A DNA stretch of 64,000 nt from Niameybacter massiliensis (GTDB taxonomy: Bacteria > Bacillota > Clostridia > Lachnospirales > Cellulosilyticaceae), in contig NZ_LN875035.1 of assembly GCF_001282685.1 (NCBI RefSeq), forward strand, positions 786,250 through 850,249. The letters run 5' to 3'. The notes beneath the pieces were generated by a model, which searched no databases, had not been told where the DNA came from, and saw only the letters and a program-made list of their open reading frames with translations. Made by a program: the position numbers and the translations under genes. Shown here in pieces: positions 46,815-55,892 of this stretch; within the stretch, counting starts at the first letter, position 1; each line of letters starts with the position of its first letter.

Positions 46815-48068
46815 CTACTCCCCCTCTTCTTGAAGTGATGTAAGTGCCACTGTTTGCACCGTTCTGTCTGCCAAGTCATATACATCTACTTCTTCCTCAT
46901 TTTTAAAATGAAGTACGCCTCCTATTTCAGCTGCAATGGCATAGTCTAAGGCCTCTTCTAACCCCTTGACCACACTTTGTTCTACAACTAGCCCCTCTTG
47001 CCTAAACTGAGTTGCTATTTGCTTCATAATCTTTCTTGTCTCAGGCTCACAAATCATCAATGTCTTTGCAGGCAATGTAGGTTGCTTATTGCTTTTTACT
47101 TGCTGCAAGACTGCATAAATATTAAGTCCAAATCCTACTGCTGGTACATCTACCCCAAAATAAGCCAGGAGTTTATCATAACGCCCGCCTTCTATGACAG
47201 CTTCACCAATGCCTTCTGTATAACCTTGAAACATCATTCCTGTGTAGTAACTTGCATAGGACAATATACTAAAGTCAAACAAAATATATTCAGCTTTATT
47301 ATCTTCTACTAAGGCTTTATAAATGTTTTCAAGTTCTTCTAATGTATGTAAGGTTGCTTGAGAGAACGGCTGAGCTTTCACTTTTTCTAAAAGTTCTATA
47401 CCACCTACTTGTTGCATCAGCTTACTAATGACATCAATTAAAGCTTCTGTGGCTTGTGTATCTCTTAAAATATTTTGTACTTTTACAGCATCTTTTTTAT
47501 CAATGGCTTCATAGATATTGGCTTGTTGTGCTTTCGTTGCACCTATATCCTTTAGGAGACATTCTAAAAACTTTGCACTGCCTAAATGAATGGTGAAATC
47601 CTCTATGCCTACTGCTTCCATGGCTTCTATGGCAAGATTAATTACTTCTACATCTGCTTCTATACTAGATGCACCAATAAGTTCAATCCCTGCTTGCGTA
47701 AATTCATGTACCTTACCTTGATATCGCTCTGGATATCTAAAACTATTGCTTACATATTGATAACGTTGTGGCATAGGTCTATTACTATTTTGAGTGGCTA
47801 CAACACGGGCAATAGAACGTGTCATATCACTTCTCAGGGCAACAATTTCTCCTTGTTTATTCATCCATTTGTAGAGTTTTGGATTTTGGTAAGACTCATC
47901 TCCTAAGGTAAATACATCTAAGTATTCAAAAGTAGGTGTCTCAATCAAGTTATAGCTATAACTTGTAAATAACTTTCTCGTCTTATCTTCTATTTGTTGC
48001 TTCAAATAAGACTCTTCCCATAAATAATCTCTCACACCTTCTGGTATATGTAATACATAATTTTTCAT
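46815..48068 (-). CDS. hisZ: ATP phosphoribosyltransferase regulatory subunit HisZ
   Basis: 417 residues with a histidyl-tRNA-synthetase-like catalytic fold (IPEGVRDYLWEES, TPTFEYLDVF, ALRSDMTRSIARVVA, EGGRYDKLLAYFG) but located at the head of a his operon and lacking the full anticodon domain, so it is HisZ rather than HisS. It forms an octameric complex with short HisG. The transcript starts about 40 bases upstream. Confidence 0.93.
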   Translation of the reverse strand: MKNYVLHIPEGVRDYLWEESYLKQQIEDKTRKLFTSYSYNLIETPTFEYLDVFTLGDESYQNPKLYKWMNKQGEIVALRSDMTRSIARVVATQNSNRPMPQRYQYVSNSFRYPERYQGKVHEFTQAGIELIGASSIEADVEVINLAIEAMEAVGIEDFTIHLGSAKFLECLLKDIGATKAQQANIYEAIDKKDAVKVQNILRDTQATEALIDVISKLMQQVGGIELLEKVKAQPFSQATLHTLEELENIYKALVEDNKAEYILFDFSILSYASYYTGMMFQGYTEGIGEAVIEGGRYDKLLAYFGVDVPAVGFGLNIYAVLQQVKSNKQPTLPAKTLMICEPETRKIMKQIATQFRQEGLVVEQSVVKGLEEALDYAIAAEIGGVLHFKNEEEVDVYDLADRTVQTVALTSLQEEGE

Positions 48069-48114
48069 TTACGCCCCCTACTTCACTACTCTAAAGTGAT
48101 AATGTAATAAATAA

Positions 48115-48143
48115 ATTATAATAACTATTTGCTCAAAAATCAA
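48115..48143 (-). promoter_or_regulatory. hisZ: Sigma-A-type promoter of the his operon
   Basis: On the minus strand TTGATT (48138-48143) and perfect TATAAT (48115-48120) are 17 bases apart, a good sigma-A match. The resulting leader before hisZ is only about 40 bases, too short for a T-box or attenuator. Confidence 0.65.
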
Positions 48144-48290
48144 TAATTGTTTGTTTTTTTCTAAATAATATCCATTGTAACTTATATTTTCTACTTTACA
48201 CAATAGCGCTAAATCTATTTTCTACGCATATTCTATAGCTTATCCACATATTATTTGATAAAATAGAACTATCTAGAAGGAGGGACTTAT

Positions 48291-48809
48291 ATGGCGATTA
48301 TTAGACCTGAGAAGAAAGCTGAATATGAAATGGTTCATACCATTCATCAATCTGCTTTTAAAAGAGACATCGAGGCACAACTGGTAGATAGACTCCGTAA
48401 AACGAACTATTATCACTCTGAGCTTTCATTAGTTATCGAAGAAGATAATGACCTCTTAGGCCATCTACTCTTTACACGTGTTGTAATTAAAGACGGCAAT
48501 AAAACATTTCCTGCTTTAGCATTAGCCCCTGTAGGTATTAAAGCAGATTACCAAGGAAAAAAATTAGGTACTCAACTTGTAGAAGAAGGCCTAAAAAAAG
48601 CGAAATATTTAGGTCACAAACTTGTTATTGTCTTAGGTGACCCTAAATTCTATACACGTTTTGGATTTGAAAGTGCAGCAAACTTCGAGATTACACCACC
48701 TGCTGGTTTTCCAGAAGAGGCTTTTCTTGTTGCTAAACTATGCCCTGAAGAAATTGATATTAAGGGACAAGTTCTATATCCTGTACAATTTAATATGACA
48801 CTTAAATAA
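48291..48809 (+). CDS. GNAT acetyltransferase (YhbS-like)
   Basis: 172 residues. The family pattern APVGIKADYQGKKLGTQLVEEG followed by VLGDPKFYTRFGFE is characteristic of YhbS-type GNAT proteins. The acetyl acceptor is unknown. GAAGGAGGG lies before ATG. It is divergent from the his operon and monocistronic. Confidence 0.88.
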   Translation: MAIIRPEKKAEYEMVHTIHQSAFKRDIEAQLVDRLRKTNYYHSELSLVIEEDNDLLGHLLFTRVVIKDGNKTFPALALAPVGIKADYQGKKLGTQLVEEGLKKAKYLGHKLVIVLGDPKFYTRFGFESAANFEITPPAGFPEEAFLVAKLCPEEIDIKGQVLYPVQFNMTLK

Positions 48810-48812
48810 TAA

Positions 48813-48842
48813 AAGGTGCTCACATAGATGAGCACCTTTTAT
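48813..48842. terminator. Bidirectional terminator
   Basis: A perfect 12-bp stem (48813-48824 with 48831-48842) with a 6-base loop, A-run and T-run on either side, between convergent GNAT and lipoprotein genes. Confidence 0.88.
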
Positions 48843-48849
48843 TTTTATA

Positions 48850-49515
48850 TTATTTGCCTGTTCCTGTTCCACCACTAGCTTCGGCACCTGTACTGCCTTC
48901 TGCATTTCCACTGTTTTCTGCATTATTTGGGCTACCATCTCCACCATTATCATAGGTAGGCGCATTTTCACCTGTTGTTTCGGTACCATTATTGTCACTT
49001 TTTTGATTAGTGTTGGCTTCTCCTGTAGTACCTTGATCATCTGTAGTTGTTGTTGGATCACCATTGCCATAGTTATTAGCACTTACTTCACCATTAAAGT
49101 ATTGTTTGAAGCCTTGATCTGCCATCGCAATAAATTCTTCTGATGTTTGAGTTGCACCTGTTACAACATCTACAGCCATTGGATTTTGAACCGCGATTAA
49201 ATTTTGACGAAGAGCTTCCATTGCTTCTTTGCCACTTACCCCAGTTTTTTCTTTCATACCAGAGTTATACTCATCATCATCAGACTTTTTAGCACCACTA
49301 TCATCTACATAGTCAAAATAGATTTCTGTTAATGTATCACCAGAGAAAGTGAGACGCATATGTGGGAACCAACCATATTGGTCTTGTTGCCCTTCAATCT
49401 CTACAACTTGTCCATTTTGAGCTGCCTCTTGTTTTGCCTCATCTTTATTACAACCTGTAAGCATAACAGTTATGCTCATTCCAACTAACATGAGCATAGT
49501 CATAAACTTCTTCAT
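48850..49515 (-). CDS. Lipoprotein with FMN-binding-like domain and a low-complexity tail
   Basis: 221 residues. A lipobox ends at LTGC (Cys22). Residues 35-142 look like an FMN-binding domain of the pheromone-lipoprotein type, with AVDVVTGATQTSEEF as the flavin-attachment-like motif (Thr rather than the full SGATxS). Residues 143-221 are a repetitive Asn/Gly/Thr/Ser tail with no fold. It is anchored outside the membrane. Flavin binding is unproven. A good site precedes ATG. Confidence 0.78.
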   Translation of the reverse strand: MKKFMTMLMLVGMSITVMLTGCNKDEAKQEAAQNGQVVEIEGQQDQYGWFPHMRLTFSGDTLTEIYFDYVDDSGAKKSDDDEYNSGMKEKTGVSGKEAMEALRQNLIAVQNPMAVDVVTGATQTSEEFIAMADQGFKQYFNGEVSANNYGNGDPTTTTDDQGTTGEANTNQKSDNNGTETTGENAPTYDNGGDGSPNNAENSGNAEGSTGAEASGGTGTGK

Positions 49516-49762
49516 TTTTGTAACCTCCTAAAATAATTTGAATAAATAGTTTTTCTATAACCGTTAGTGTGCCACCATCTAAACTATTTATGCATATTTT
49601 GGCAACTAATTTGTTTACATTTTTTTATTTTCAACTCACTTCTTCTATATAAATTATCCAATAATTATTTTTTTAACAATTTTAATTTGACAATGATACA
49701 CAAGAGGATTAACATAATAGTGTAGAATTTTTCTCAAAATACTTACAGCGAGGTGTATTACG
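49516..49762. promoter_or_regulatory. Divergent promoter region with a sigma-A-type promoter toward the TauE gene
   Basis: On the plus strand TTGACA (49687-49692) and TAACAT (49710-49715) are 17 bases apart. The GTG start at 49763 follows GAGGTG by about seven bases. The minus-strand lipoprotein promoter is not obvious. No other gene is seen in this gap. Confidence 0.5.
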
Positions 49763-50548
49763 GTGTACATTATTTATTTTCTTATCTGTTTAGGTGCATC
49801 TGTCTTAGGTGCAATTAGTGGTATTGGAGGAGGCGTAATCATTAAGCCTGTTATGGATGCTATTGGAACATTAAATGTTTCAACAATTAGCTTCTTATCT
49901 GGCTGTACTGTCCTAGCAATGACAACGATGACGCTTTATCGTAATCGAAATTCAGAAGTTAAAATTGATAAAAAGAAAGGAACCTATTTAGCCGTTGGAG
50001 CTGCTCTAGGTGGATTACTTGGAAAACAAATTTTCGATACAGTCAAAACCTTAAGTGGTAATCCTAATATGGCTGGTTCTGTTCAATCTTTTGTTTTAGC
50101 CTTAGTAACTATAGGTGTATTAATCTTTACACTTAAAAAGGCTAAGATTCGTCCTATTAAAGTAGAAAGTTCTGTTGTATCTCTTATTATTGGATTTGCA
50201 CTTGGTACACTTTCTGCATTCTTAGGTATCGGTGGTGGGCCAATTAACTTAGCTGTTCTTTACCTATTCTTCGGTATGGACTCTAAGACAGCCGCTCTTA
50301 ACTCTATTTATATTATATTCTTCTCACAAGGTATGAGCGTCATCCAAACCTTATTTAAAGGTGTTCCTGAATTTGAATGGCCAGTATTCTTTATGATGAT
50401 TCTTGGTGGTATTCTTGGTGGAACAGTTGGTCCTATTATTTCAAAAAAACTCTCACTTAAAGGTGTAGACAAAATTTACATATGCATGGTTATTGGAATT
50501 ATCCTAATCAGCATTTATAATGGTATTCACTACTTAGGTATTATCTAA
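49763..50548 (+). CDS. TauE/SafE-family membrane transporter
   Basis: 261 residues with about eight membrane helices in two repeats. Each half has a glycine motif (GAISGIGGGVIIKP and GTLSAFLGIGGGPINLAVL). The family exports sulfite, sulfoacetate or other anions, though substrates are rarely proven. The start is GTG. The next gene, 45 bases downstream, is likely cotranscribed. Confidence 0.88.
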   Translation: MYIIYFLICLGASVLGAISGIGGGVIIKPVMDAIGTLNVSTISFLSGCTVLAMTTMTLYRNRNSEVKIDKKKGTYLAVGAALGGLLGKQIFDTVKTLSGNPNMAGSVQSFVLALVTIGVLIFTLKKAKIRPIKVESSVVSLIIGFALGTLSAFLGIGGGPINLAVLYLFFGMDSKTAALNSIYIIFFSQGMSVIQTLFKGVPEFEWPVFFMMILGGILGGTVGPIISKKLSLKGVDKIYICMVIGIILISIYNGIHYLGII

Positions 50549-50593
50549 ATAAATTTCATATATTTTACTTGACAATAGAAGGGAACTGATCTT

Positions 50594-51217
50594 ATGAGTA
50601 TTTGCGCAAAATGTCCTACAAGAGGATGCTTAGAAAAAAATACAGAAAAAATGCCTAAAAAATTATGCCCAAGCCGTAATGAAGATCTTCAAGAAAAAGC
50701 AAAATCTTTACATACTGGAGATGATTTAACTATTGCATTACAATCTGCATTAGTTGAATCAGAAGGTAATACAAATTGGACTCGCGTTGAAGAAACAATC
50801 CAATTTGCTAAAAAATGTGGTTTTAAACGTATTGGTCTTGCATTCTGTACAGGTTTACACGAAGAAGCAAAAACCTTTGTTAAAATTTTAGAACACCATG
50901 ATTTAGAAGTTGTATCTGTAGTATGTAAAAACGGTGCCATTCTTAAAGGTTTCTTAGGTATTGAACAACCTGAAAAAGAAACTTACGTAAAAAATGATAT
51001 TATGTGTAATCCTATTGGGCAAGCACTTCTCTTAAATGAAGCTGAAACAGACCTTAATATTTTATTTGGTCTTTGCGTAGGTCATGATACACTTTTCATC
51101 AAACACTCAGAAGCACCATGCACAGTATTTGCTGTAAAAGACCGTGTCCTTTGTCATAATCCACTTGGTGCTATTTATCAAGCAGATGGATACTACAAGA
51201 AAAAACTTTTTAAATAA
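50594..51217 (+). CDS. DUF1847-type cysteine-rich metal-binding protein
   Basis: 207 residues. The N-terminal CAKCPTRGCL and CPSRNED segments and later CVGHD and CNPIGQ, PCTVFAVKDRVLCHNPLG match DUF1847 as I recall it. Cysteines suggest an Fe-S or metal site, perhaps with a redox role. No signal peptide, so cytoplasmic. It is 45 bases after the TauE gene, suggesting a shared sulfur-related role by position. Confidence 0.75.
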   Translation: MSICAKCPTRGCLEKNTEKMPKKLCPSRNEDLQEKAKSLHTGDDLTIALQSALVESEGNTNWTRVEETIQFAKKCGFKRIGLAFCTGLHEEAKTFVKILEHHDLEVVSVVCKNGAILKGFLGIEQPEKETYVKNDIMCNPIGQALLLNEAETDLNILFGLCVGHDTLFIKHSEAPCTVFAVKDRVLCHNPLGAIYQADGYYKKKLFK

Positions 51218-51237
51218 TTAACTTTATAACATAAATG

Positions 51238-51280
51238 AAAAAGAGCAGATTTTACTTTACCTAAGTAAATCTGCTCTTTT
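51238..51280. terminator. Bidirectional terminator
   Basis: Arms at 51238-51256 and 51263-51280 pair with a single bulged T, flanked by A-run and T-run. It serves the DUF1847 gene and the convergent lipoprotein gene. Confidence 0.85.
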
Positions 51281-51294
51281 CATTTATTCCTCTA

Positions 51295-51771
51295 CTACTT
51301 TGTTAAATCATTAAACATCTTAATGCCGTCATCTTTAACTTCACCATTTAAGATGAGTAAACCTACATAAGGTCCATTAACAATGACTTCTGCTTGTTGT
51401 GCTGCTTCAACCTCATCTGGGTAGAAAGCATTACCAACTTTGTCTTCTAATAACTTTTCCATGTTAGCAACTACATTTTGAACTTGGTCAGGTTTTGCTT
51501 TTGCAACAACAATAAGGCCTGGTCCTGGGCTAATACCTGTTTCTGCAATGGCATAATCTTCTACAAGACCTAAATCAATACGATATCTTTCTTGTGCACC
51601 TACTTCATCTATTTCCATAGGCATACGTACAAAACCTTGTTCAACCATTTGTGAAACAATCTCACCTGAGGTTATAGTTGGTACTACTTCTGGTGCTGTG
51701 CCACCACCGCAGCCAGCTAGCATACTCATACATAGTATAAGAGTTACAATTAACATGATAGATTTTTTCAT
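51295..51771 (-). CDS. DUF4358-type lipoprotein
   Basis: 158 residues. The lipobox is LAGC at about residue 21. The mature part has a repeated pattern typical of Lachnospiraceae DUF4358 proteins (YAIAETGISPGPGLIVVAKAKPDQVQ, LEDKVGNAFYPDEVEAAQQAEVIV). Function unknown. It lies 62 bases downstream of the MFS gene with no clear terminator, so it may be the last gene of the siderophore operon or stand alone. Confidence 0.72.
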   Translation of the reverse strand: MKKSIMLIVTLILCMSMLAGCGGGTAPEVVPTITSGEIVSQMVEQGFVRMPMEIDEVGAQERYRIDLGLVEDYAIAETGISPGPGLIVVAKAKPDQVQNVVANMEKLLEDKVGNAFYPDEVEAAQQAEVIVNGPYVGLLILNGEVKDDGIKMFNDLTK

Positions 51772-51832
51772 CTTTGTGACCTCCTCATATTTCTTCTTAT
51801 GATTCTTGCCACTTTCAATTTAATTATACGTT

Positions 51833-53083
51833 TTAGTCACCTTCAATTTGCAATACATTCCAACGTACAAGTAAGGTTACACCAAATACTAATACTGCTG
51901 CACCATAAATAATCCAATCAATGTGTACTGCAAAGTTTTCAATAAGCCCACCAAATAGAATTTGTCCTAAAGGAATACAAAGGGTTGCAAAGGCCGAACC
52001 AAAGGCTAAAACCTTACCTAGTAATGTGCTTTCTGCCTCTTGATAAAGGTAAGCAGCACTCAGTACATTGGCAATACCTAATACGCCCATAATGACCATA
52101 CCAAAGAGTGTAAATAGCATCACACTAGTTACATTAGATCCTCTACCTGATTGGAATAGACTTATAGATATCCCCATCACAAACATAGAAATTGACGTTA
52201 AATACAGTAATCTATGTACACGTTTAATATGGAAATATAGTGGTTTCCATGTAATGATTACCCCACCCAGAATCATCCCTAAAGCAATCATTCCTTCTGC
52301 CATACCATATACTTCTGAAGATAGACCAAAAGTTACTTTGATGAGATAAGGTGCTGCTACACTAAATACAGGAACTAAAAAGAGATTATAAAATCCTGAA
52401 AAAAGTAACATACGAAAAATAATAGGATTTTTATCTTTTAAATAGATATAACTTTCTTTCATATCTCCTACAAACACTTGTAAGAAGGAATCTTGCTTTG
52501 CTCTTTTTGTATGAGGAAGGTCTAAGAATACTTCCATAAGTGCAGAGCATAGGAAACTTAACATATTGATTACAATTACACCCTTTATGCCTAACCACCC
52601 ATAAAGCATACCCGCTAAAATAGGTCCTAAGAAATTACTAAGGGATGCTACTTGCTGAATAATTGCATTGGCCTTTACTAAATGGCTTTCTGCAACAAGA
52701 ATGGGAATACACGTATTGACAACAGGCTGATAAATGGTGGAAATAGTGGATAAAAGCACCATAACAACAGCTACAATACCTACTTGGTCATTGCCTTGTA
52801 AAACAATGATCAAATACCCCAGTAACAAGATACTACTAGCTACATCTAAAAAGACCATGAGCTTTTTCTTATTCCCTCTATCTGCTAAAATCCCTGCAAT
52901 AGGCGAAATAAGAACAATAGGGATCATAGAAACAGCAAGGATCGATGCAAATAAGCTTGCTGAGCCTGTTAAATCAAGTAAGTATAAAGATAGGGCAAAT
53001 CGCTGAATGGAACTTCCAAACAAAGAGATAATTTGTCCTAGTACAAGGATATTAAAATTTTTATGATACAATTTATTGGTCAT
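51833..53083 (-). CDS. MFS transporter (MFS_3, EntS/macrolide-efflux-like)
   Basis: 416 residues from the ATG at 53081-53083, five bases after GGGAGG. About 12 membrane helices start with FNILVLGQIISLFGSSIQRFALSLYLL and include the GILADRGNKKKLM loop of the MFS_3 group. It overlaps nothing but follows the siderophore ATPase by 16 bases, so it may export siderophore or act as a substrate exporter in the same iron operon. Drug export is possible. Confidence 0.85.
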   Translation of the reverse strand: MTNKLYHKNFNILVLGQIISLFGSSIQRFALSLYLLDLTGSASLFASILAVSMIPIVLISPIAGILADRGNKKKLMVFLDVASSILLLGYLIIVLQGNDQVGIVAVVMVLLSTISTIYQPVVNTCIPILVAESHLVKANAIIQQVASLSNFLGPILAGMLYGWLGIKGVIVINMLSFLCSALMEVFLDLPHTKRAKQDSFLQVFVGDMKESYIYLKDKNPIIFRMLLFSGFYNLFLVPVFSVAAPYLIKVTFGLSSEVYGMAEGMIALGMILGGVIITWKPLYFHIKRVHRLLYLTSISMFVMGISISLFQSGRGSNVTSVMLFTLFGMVIMGVLGIANVLSAAYLYQEAESTLLGKVLAFGSAFATLCIPLGQILFGGLIENFAVHIDWIIYGAAVLVFGVTLLVRWNVLQIEGD

Positions 53084-53099
53084 ATGCGCCTCCCTTCTT

Positions 53100-53891
53100 T
53101 TAATGTGTTTTACCAATATTAAAATCTACACATATTGGATACTGTTTCGTTTCGTCTAGCTGTAATTTTGCTTGAATGCCATAAAGTGTAAAGAGGTTCT
53201 CTTCTGTAATGACATCTAAGGGTTTGCCACGAAAGACAACCTCTCCTTTTTTCATTCCAATCAGATAATCTGCAAATTTAGTGGCATTGTTTAGCTCATG
53301 TAAGACCATTACAATGGTACGGTTTTGCTCTTTATTTAATTTCTGTAATAGCAAGAGTATTTCTAACTGATGTGCCATATCAAGATAAGTTGTTGGTTCA
53401 TCTAACACGAGAATTTCTGTTTCTTGTGCTAATGCCATAGCAATCCAAGCACGTTGTCTTTGACCACCTGATAAACTATCTACAGGACGTTCGGCAAACT
53501 CACTCATTCCAGTCACCTCCATGGCCCAGTTCACTTTCTCTATATCTTCTTGTTTTAGCCCACCTAAAGCACTTTGATAAGGAAATCTTCCATAAGAAAC
53601 AAGTTCTTTCACTAAAAGACCTGAAGGGACAACGGGGCTTTGAGGTAATACAGCCATTTTTTGTGCAATTTCTTTAGGTGCTTGTGCTTTAATACTGGCA
53701 CCATCTAAGTAGATTTCTCCTTTTTTAGGTGTAATAATACGTGCAATAGTCTTGAGTAATGTAGACTTACCACATCCATTAGAGCCAATAATCATGGTTA
53801 TTTTACCTTTAGGAATCTCTATATTCATATTTTTTATAATATACTTTTGTTCATAGGCTACATCTAGGTCTGTTACTTTTATTGCTTCCAT
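53100..53891 (-). CDS. Siderophore ABC transporter ATPase (FecE/FepC-like)
   Basis: 263 residues from the ATG at 53889-53891, four bases after GGAGGG; the in-frame TTG 12 bases earlier lies on that site. Walker A is IGSNGCGKST, the signature is LSGGQRQRAWIAMA and Walker B is ILVLDEPTTYLD, with the switch His in VLHELN. The ATPase drives iron-siderophore import. The gap to the permease is 16 bases. Confidence 0.93.
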   Translation of the reverse strand: MEAIKVTDLDVAYEQKYIIKNMNIEIPKGKITMIIGSNGCGKSTLLKTIARIITPKKGEIYLDGASIKAQAPKEIAQKMAVLPQSPVVPSGLLVKELVSYGRFPYQSALGGLKQEDIEKVNWAMEVTGMSEFAERPVDSLSGGQRQRAWIAMALAQETEILVLDEPTTYLDMAHQLEILLLLQKLNKEQNRTIVMVLHELNNATKFADYLIGMKKGEVVFRGKPLDVITEENLFTLYGIQAKLQLDETKQYPICVDFNIGKTH

Positions 53892-53907
53892 CTGTCCCTC
53901 CAACTTT

Positions 53908-54909
53908 TTATTCTTTCATCATTAAATAAATGAAATAAGGTACACCTATAATAGAGATGGTAATACCAACGGGTATCTCTATTGGTGAAAATACATTTCT
54001 TGAAATTGAATCTGCTAAAATAATAATGCTACAACTTACTAGAGCTGCTAGTGGTATTTGTCTTCTATGCACCGGACCACCTAATCGTCTTGCAATATGT
54101 GGTCCAAGTAATCCTAAAAAAGCAATGTTTCCTGCAACAGATGTTGCAAGTGCAGCCAGTGCAATGGCATAGAAAAATAATGTTTTTCTTTCCTTCTCTA
54201 CTTTTACCCCCAGGCCAATGGCAATTTCATCTCCTAAGTCAAGTACATCTAAAATCTTTGCCTTCCAGATCACTAACCCTAAGAATACTAGTACAAGTGG
54301 TGTAATGAGGAAGAAGAACTTCCAACTACTCCCCCATAAGCTCCCACTAATCCAAGTGAGTACTTGGTTGTAATCTCCTTTAGACATATTCAGTTGATAT
54401 AAAGAAATCACTGCATTGATTCCAACATTCACACCTATCCCTGTTAGAATAAGCCTTGTTGGTGATACGCCTTTTTTATAGCTTAAGCGGTAAATCAAAC
54501 CACCACTAAGTAAGGCACCTATAATGGCTACAATAGGCATCATAAATAATGCCATGTCTCCCATTTTGTCATAGTAACTTGTCTGCCCATAAGAAATGAG
54601 AAAGACTACAGCTAAGGCTGCCCCTGCATTAATTCCTATCATCCCAGGTTCTGCAAGCTCATTTCGCGTCACACTTTGCAAAATACATCCTGCCGTTGAA
54701 AGACAACAGGCAACGACCATGGCAACCATAATACGTGGTAAGCGAATATCAAAAATGGTTACTTCTTGAAGGGGCGTTCCGCCTCCTATTAATGTTTTTA
54801 TAATATCTGGGAACGCTATCGTATTGCTTCCCCAGCTCACTGCTAAGAAAAAGACAGCTACCAAAAGAAGACTTGTGATGATACTTGCGATTATTAAACG
54901 TTTTTTCAT
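53908..54909 (-). CDS. Siderophore ABC transporter permease (FecCD family)
   Basis: 333 residues from the ATG at 54907-54909 with AAAGGAGAG upstream. About ten helices, and the FecCD signatures EPGMIGINAGAALA and VAGNIAFLGLLGPHIARRLGG with the L-loop to the ATPase. It pairs with the permease gene ending two bases upstream. Confidence 0.93.
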   Translation of the reverse strand: MKKRLIIASIITSLLLVAVFFLAVSWGSNTIAFPDIIKTLIGGGTPLQEVTIFDIRLPRIMVAMVVACCLSTAGCILQSVTRNELAEPGMIGINAGAALAVVFLISYGQTSYYDKMGDMALFMMPIVAIIGALLSGGLIYRLSYKKGVSPTRLILTGIGVNVGINAVISLYQLNMSKGDYNQVLTWISGSLWGSSWKFFFLITPLVLVFLGLVIWKAKILDVLDLGDEIAIGLGVKVEKERKTLFFYAIALAALATSVAGNIAFLGLLGPHIARRLGGPVHRRQIPLAALVSCSIIILADSISRNVFSPIEIPVGITISIIGVPYFIYLMMKE

Positions 54910-54911
54910 GG

Positions 54912-55892
54912 TTAACTCTCCTTTCTCACCATCCATATAAAGATTGGCACACCCACTAATGAAGTAAATAATCCGATTGGTGTTTCATAAGGTTGATTGA
55001 CAAGCCTTGCTAATACGTCTGCCCAAATCACCAATGTTGCACCACATAAAAAGGAAACAGGCATAATGACACGGTAATCTTGTCCTGTAATTTTTCTTAC
55101 AATATGTGGCACGATTAAACCTACAAAAGCAATATTTCCTGCTACTGCTACACTAACAGCACACATTGGAATAATGAGTAGTAAGGTATACATACGAATC
55201 TTAACTGGATTTTCTCCAAGTCCTATACATACATCTTCGCCTAAATTGACAATGTTGATCTTAGGCGCTAAGAATAAGGCAATCAAAGTTGTAATCCCAC
55301 CAACACCTACTACTAACTTTACACTCTCCCAAGTTGCTGCACGAAATCCACCTGAAATCCAAAAAGCTAGATTTTGTGATTTATTTGTAAGTAATGCAAT
55401 CACCGTTGCCATTGAAATAAAGAAAGTACTAAGAGCAGTACCTGCTAATAATAGTCTTGAGATATTCATATTCCTAGCATTTTTCATACTAAAGCCAAGG
55501 ACTAAAAGTCCACTAACTAATGCGCCAAGAAAAGCCGCTACTGTATTCCCAAGTAAACCATATAGTGATGAACTCGCGCCTACTAAAGCAATAGCAAAAG
55601 TAGCACCTTGAGTAATACCCATAAGTGAAGGCTCAGCTACTGGGTTTCTTGTCACCCCTTGCATCATTGCTCCCGTAATCCCAAGAATACCGCCTACAAA
55701 GGCGGTACAAATGACTCTTGGTATACGAACATCCCGGACTAATTGCATATCTAAAATATCTTCATAGTGAAAGATACTATCCCATACAGTTTGTAAAGGA
55801 ATACTCTTTGCACCTGCACAAATTGCAATAACTAGCCCCATTACTGCAACGATGCTACATCCACTAACAAGAAACGCTGTTTTCTTATTCAT
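54912..55892 (-). CDS. Siderophore ABC transporter permease (FecCD family, second subunit)
   Basis: 326 residues, a paralogue of the downstream permease. VTRNPVAEPSLMGITQGATFAI and VAGNIAFVGLIVPHIVRKITG are FecCD motifs. It overlaps the binding-protein gene by eight bases and forms a heterodimer with the other permease. Confidence 0.93.
   Translation of the reverse strand: MNKKTAFLVSGCSIVAVMGLVIAICAGAKSIPLQTVWDSIFHYEDILDMQLVRDVRIPRVICTAFVGGILGITGAMMQGVTRNPVAEPSLMGITQGATFAIALVGASSSLYGLLGNTVAAFLGALVSGLLVLGFSMKNARNMNISRLLLAGTALSTFFISMATVIALLTNKSQNLAFWISGGFRAATWESVKLVVGVGGITTLIALFLAPKINIVNLGEDVCIGLGENPVKIRMYTLLLIIPMCAVSVAVAGNIAFVGLIVPHIVRKITGQDYRVIMPVSFLCGATLVIWADVLARLVNQPYETPIGLFTSLVGVPIFIWMVRKES

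Noticed and set aside
46815-48068. Histidyl-tRNA synthetase (HisS)
   Set aside because: Operon position before short-form hisG and the reduced synthetase features fit HisZ.
48069-48290. T-box or his attenuator leader
   Set aside because: The promoter leaves only about 40 bases of leader, and no T-box AGGGTGG-type sequence is present on the minus strand.
51833-53083. Assignment of the MFS gene as a dedicated siderophore exporter
   Set aside because: Only its position supports this; drug-efflux relatives are equally similar, so the call is kept general.
54051-54305. Plus-strand frames inside the FecCD permeases
   Set aside because: They are antisense shadows without ribosome sites or family motifs.
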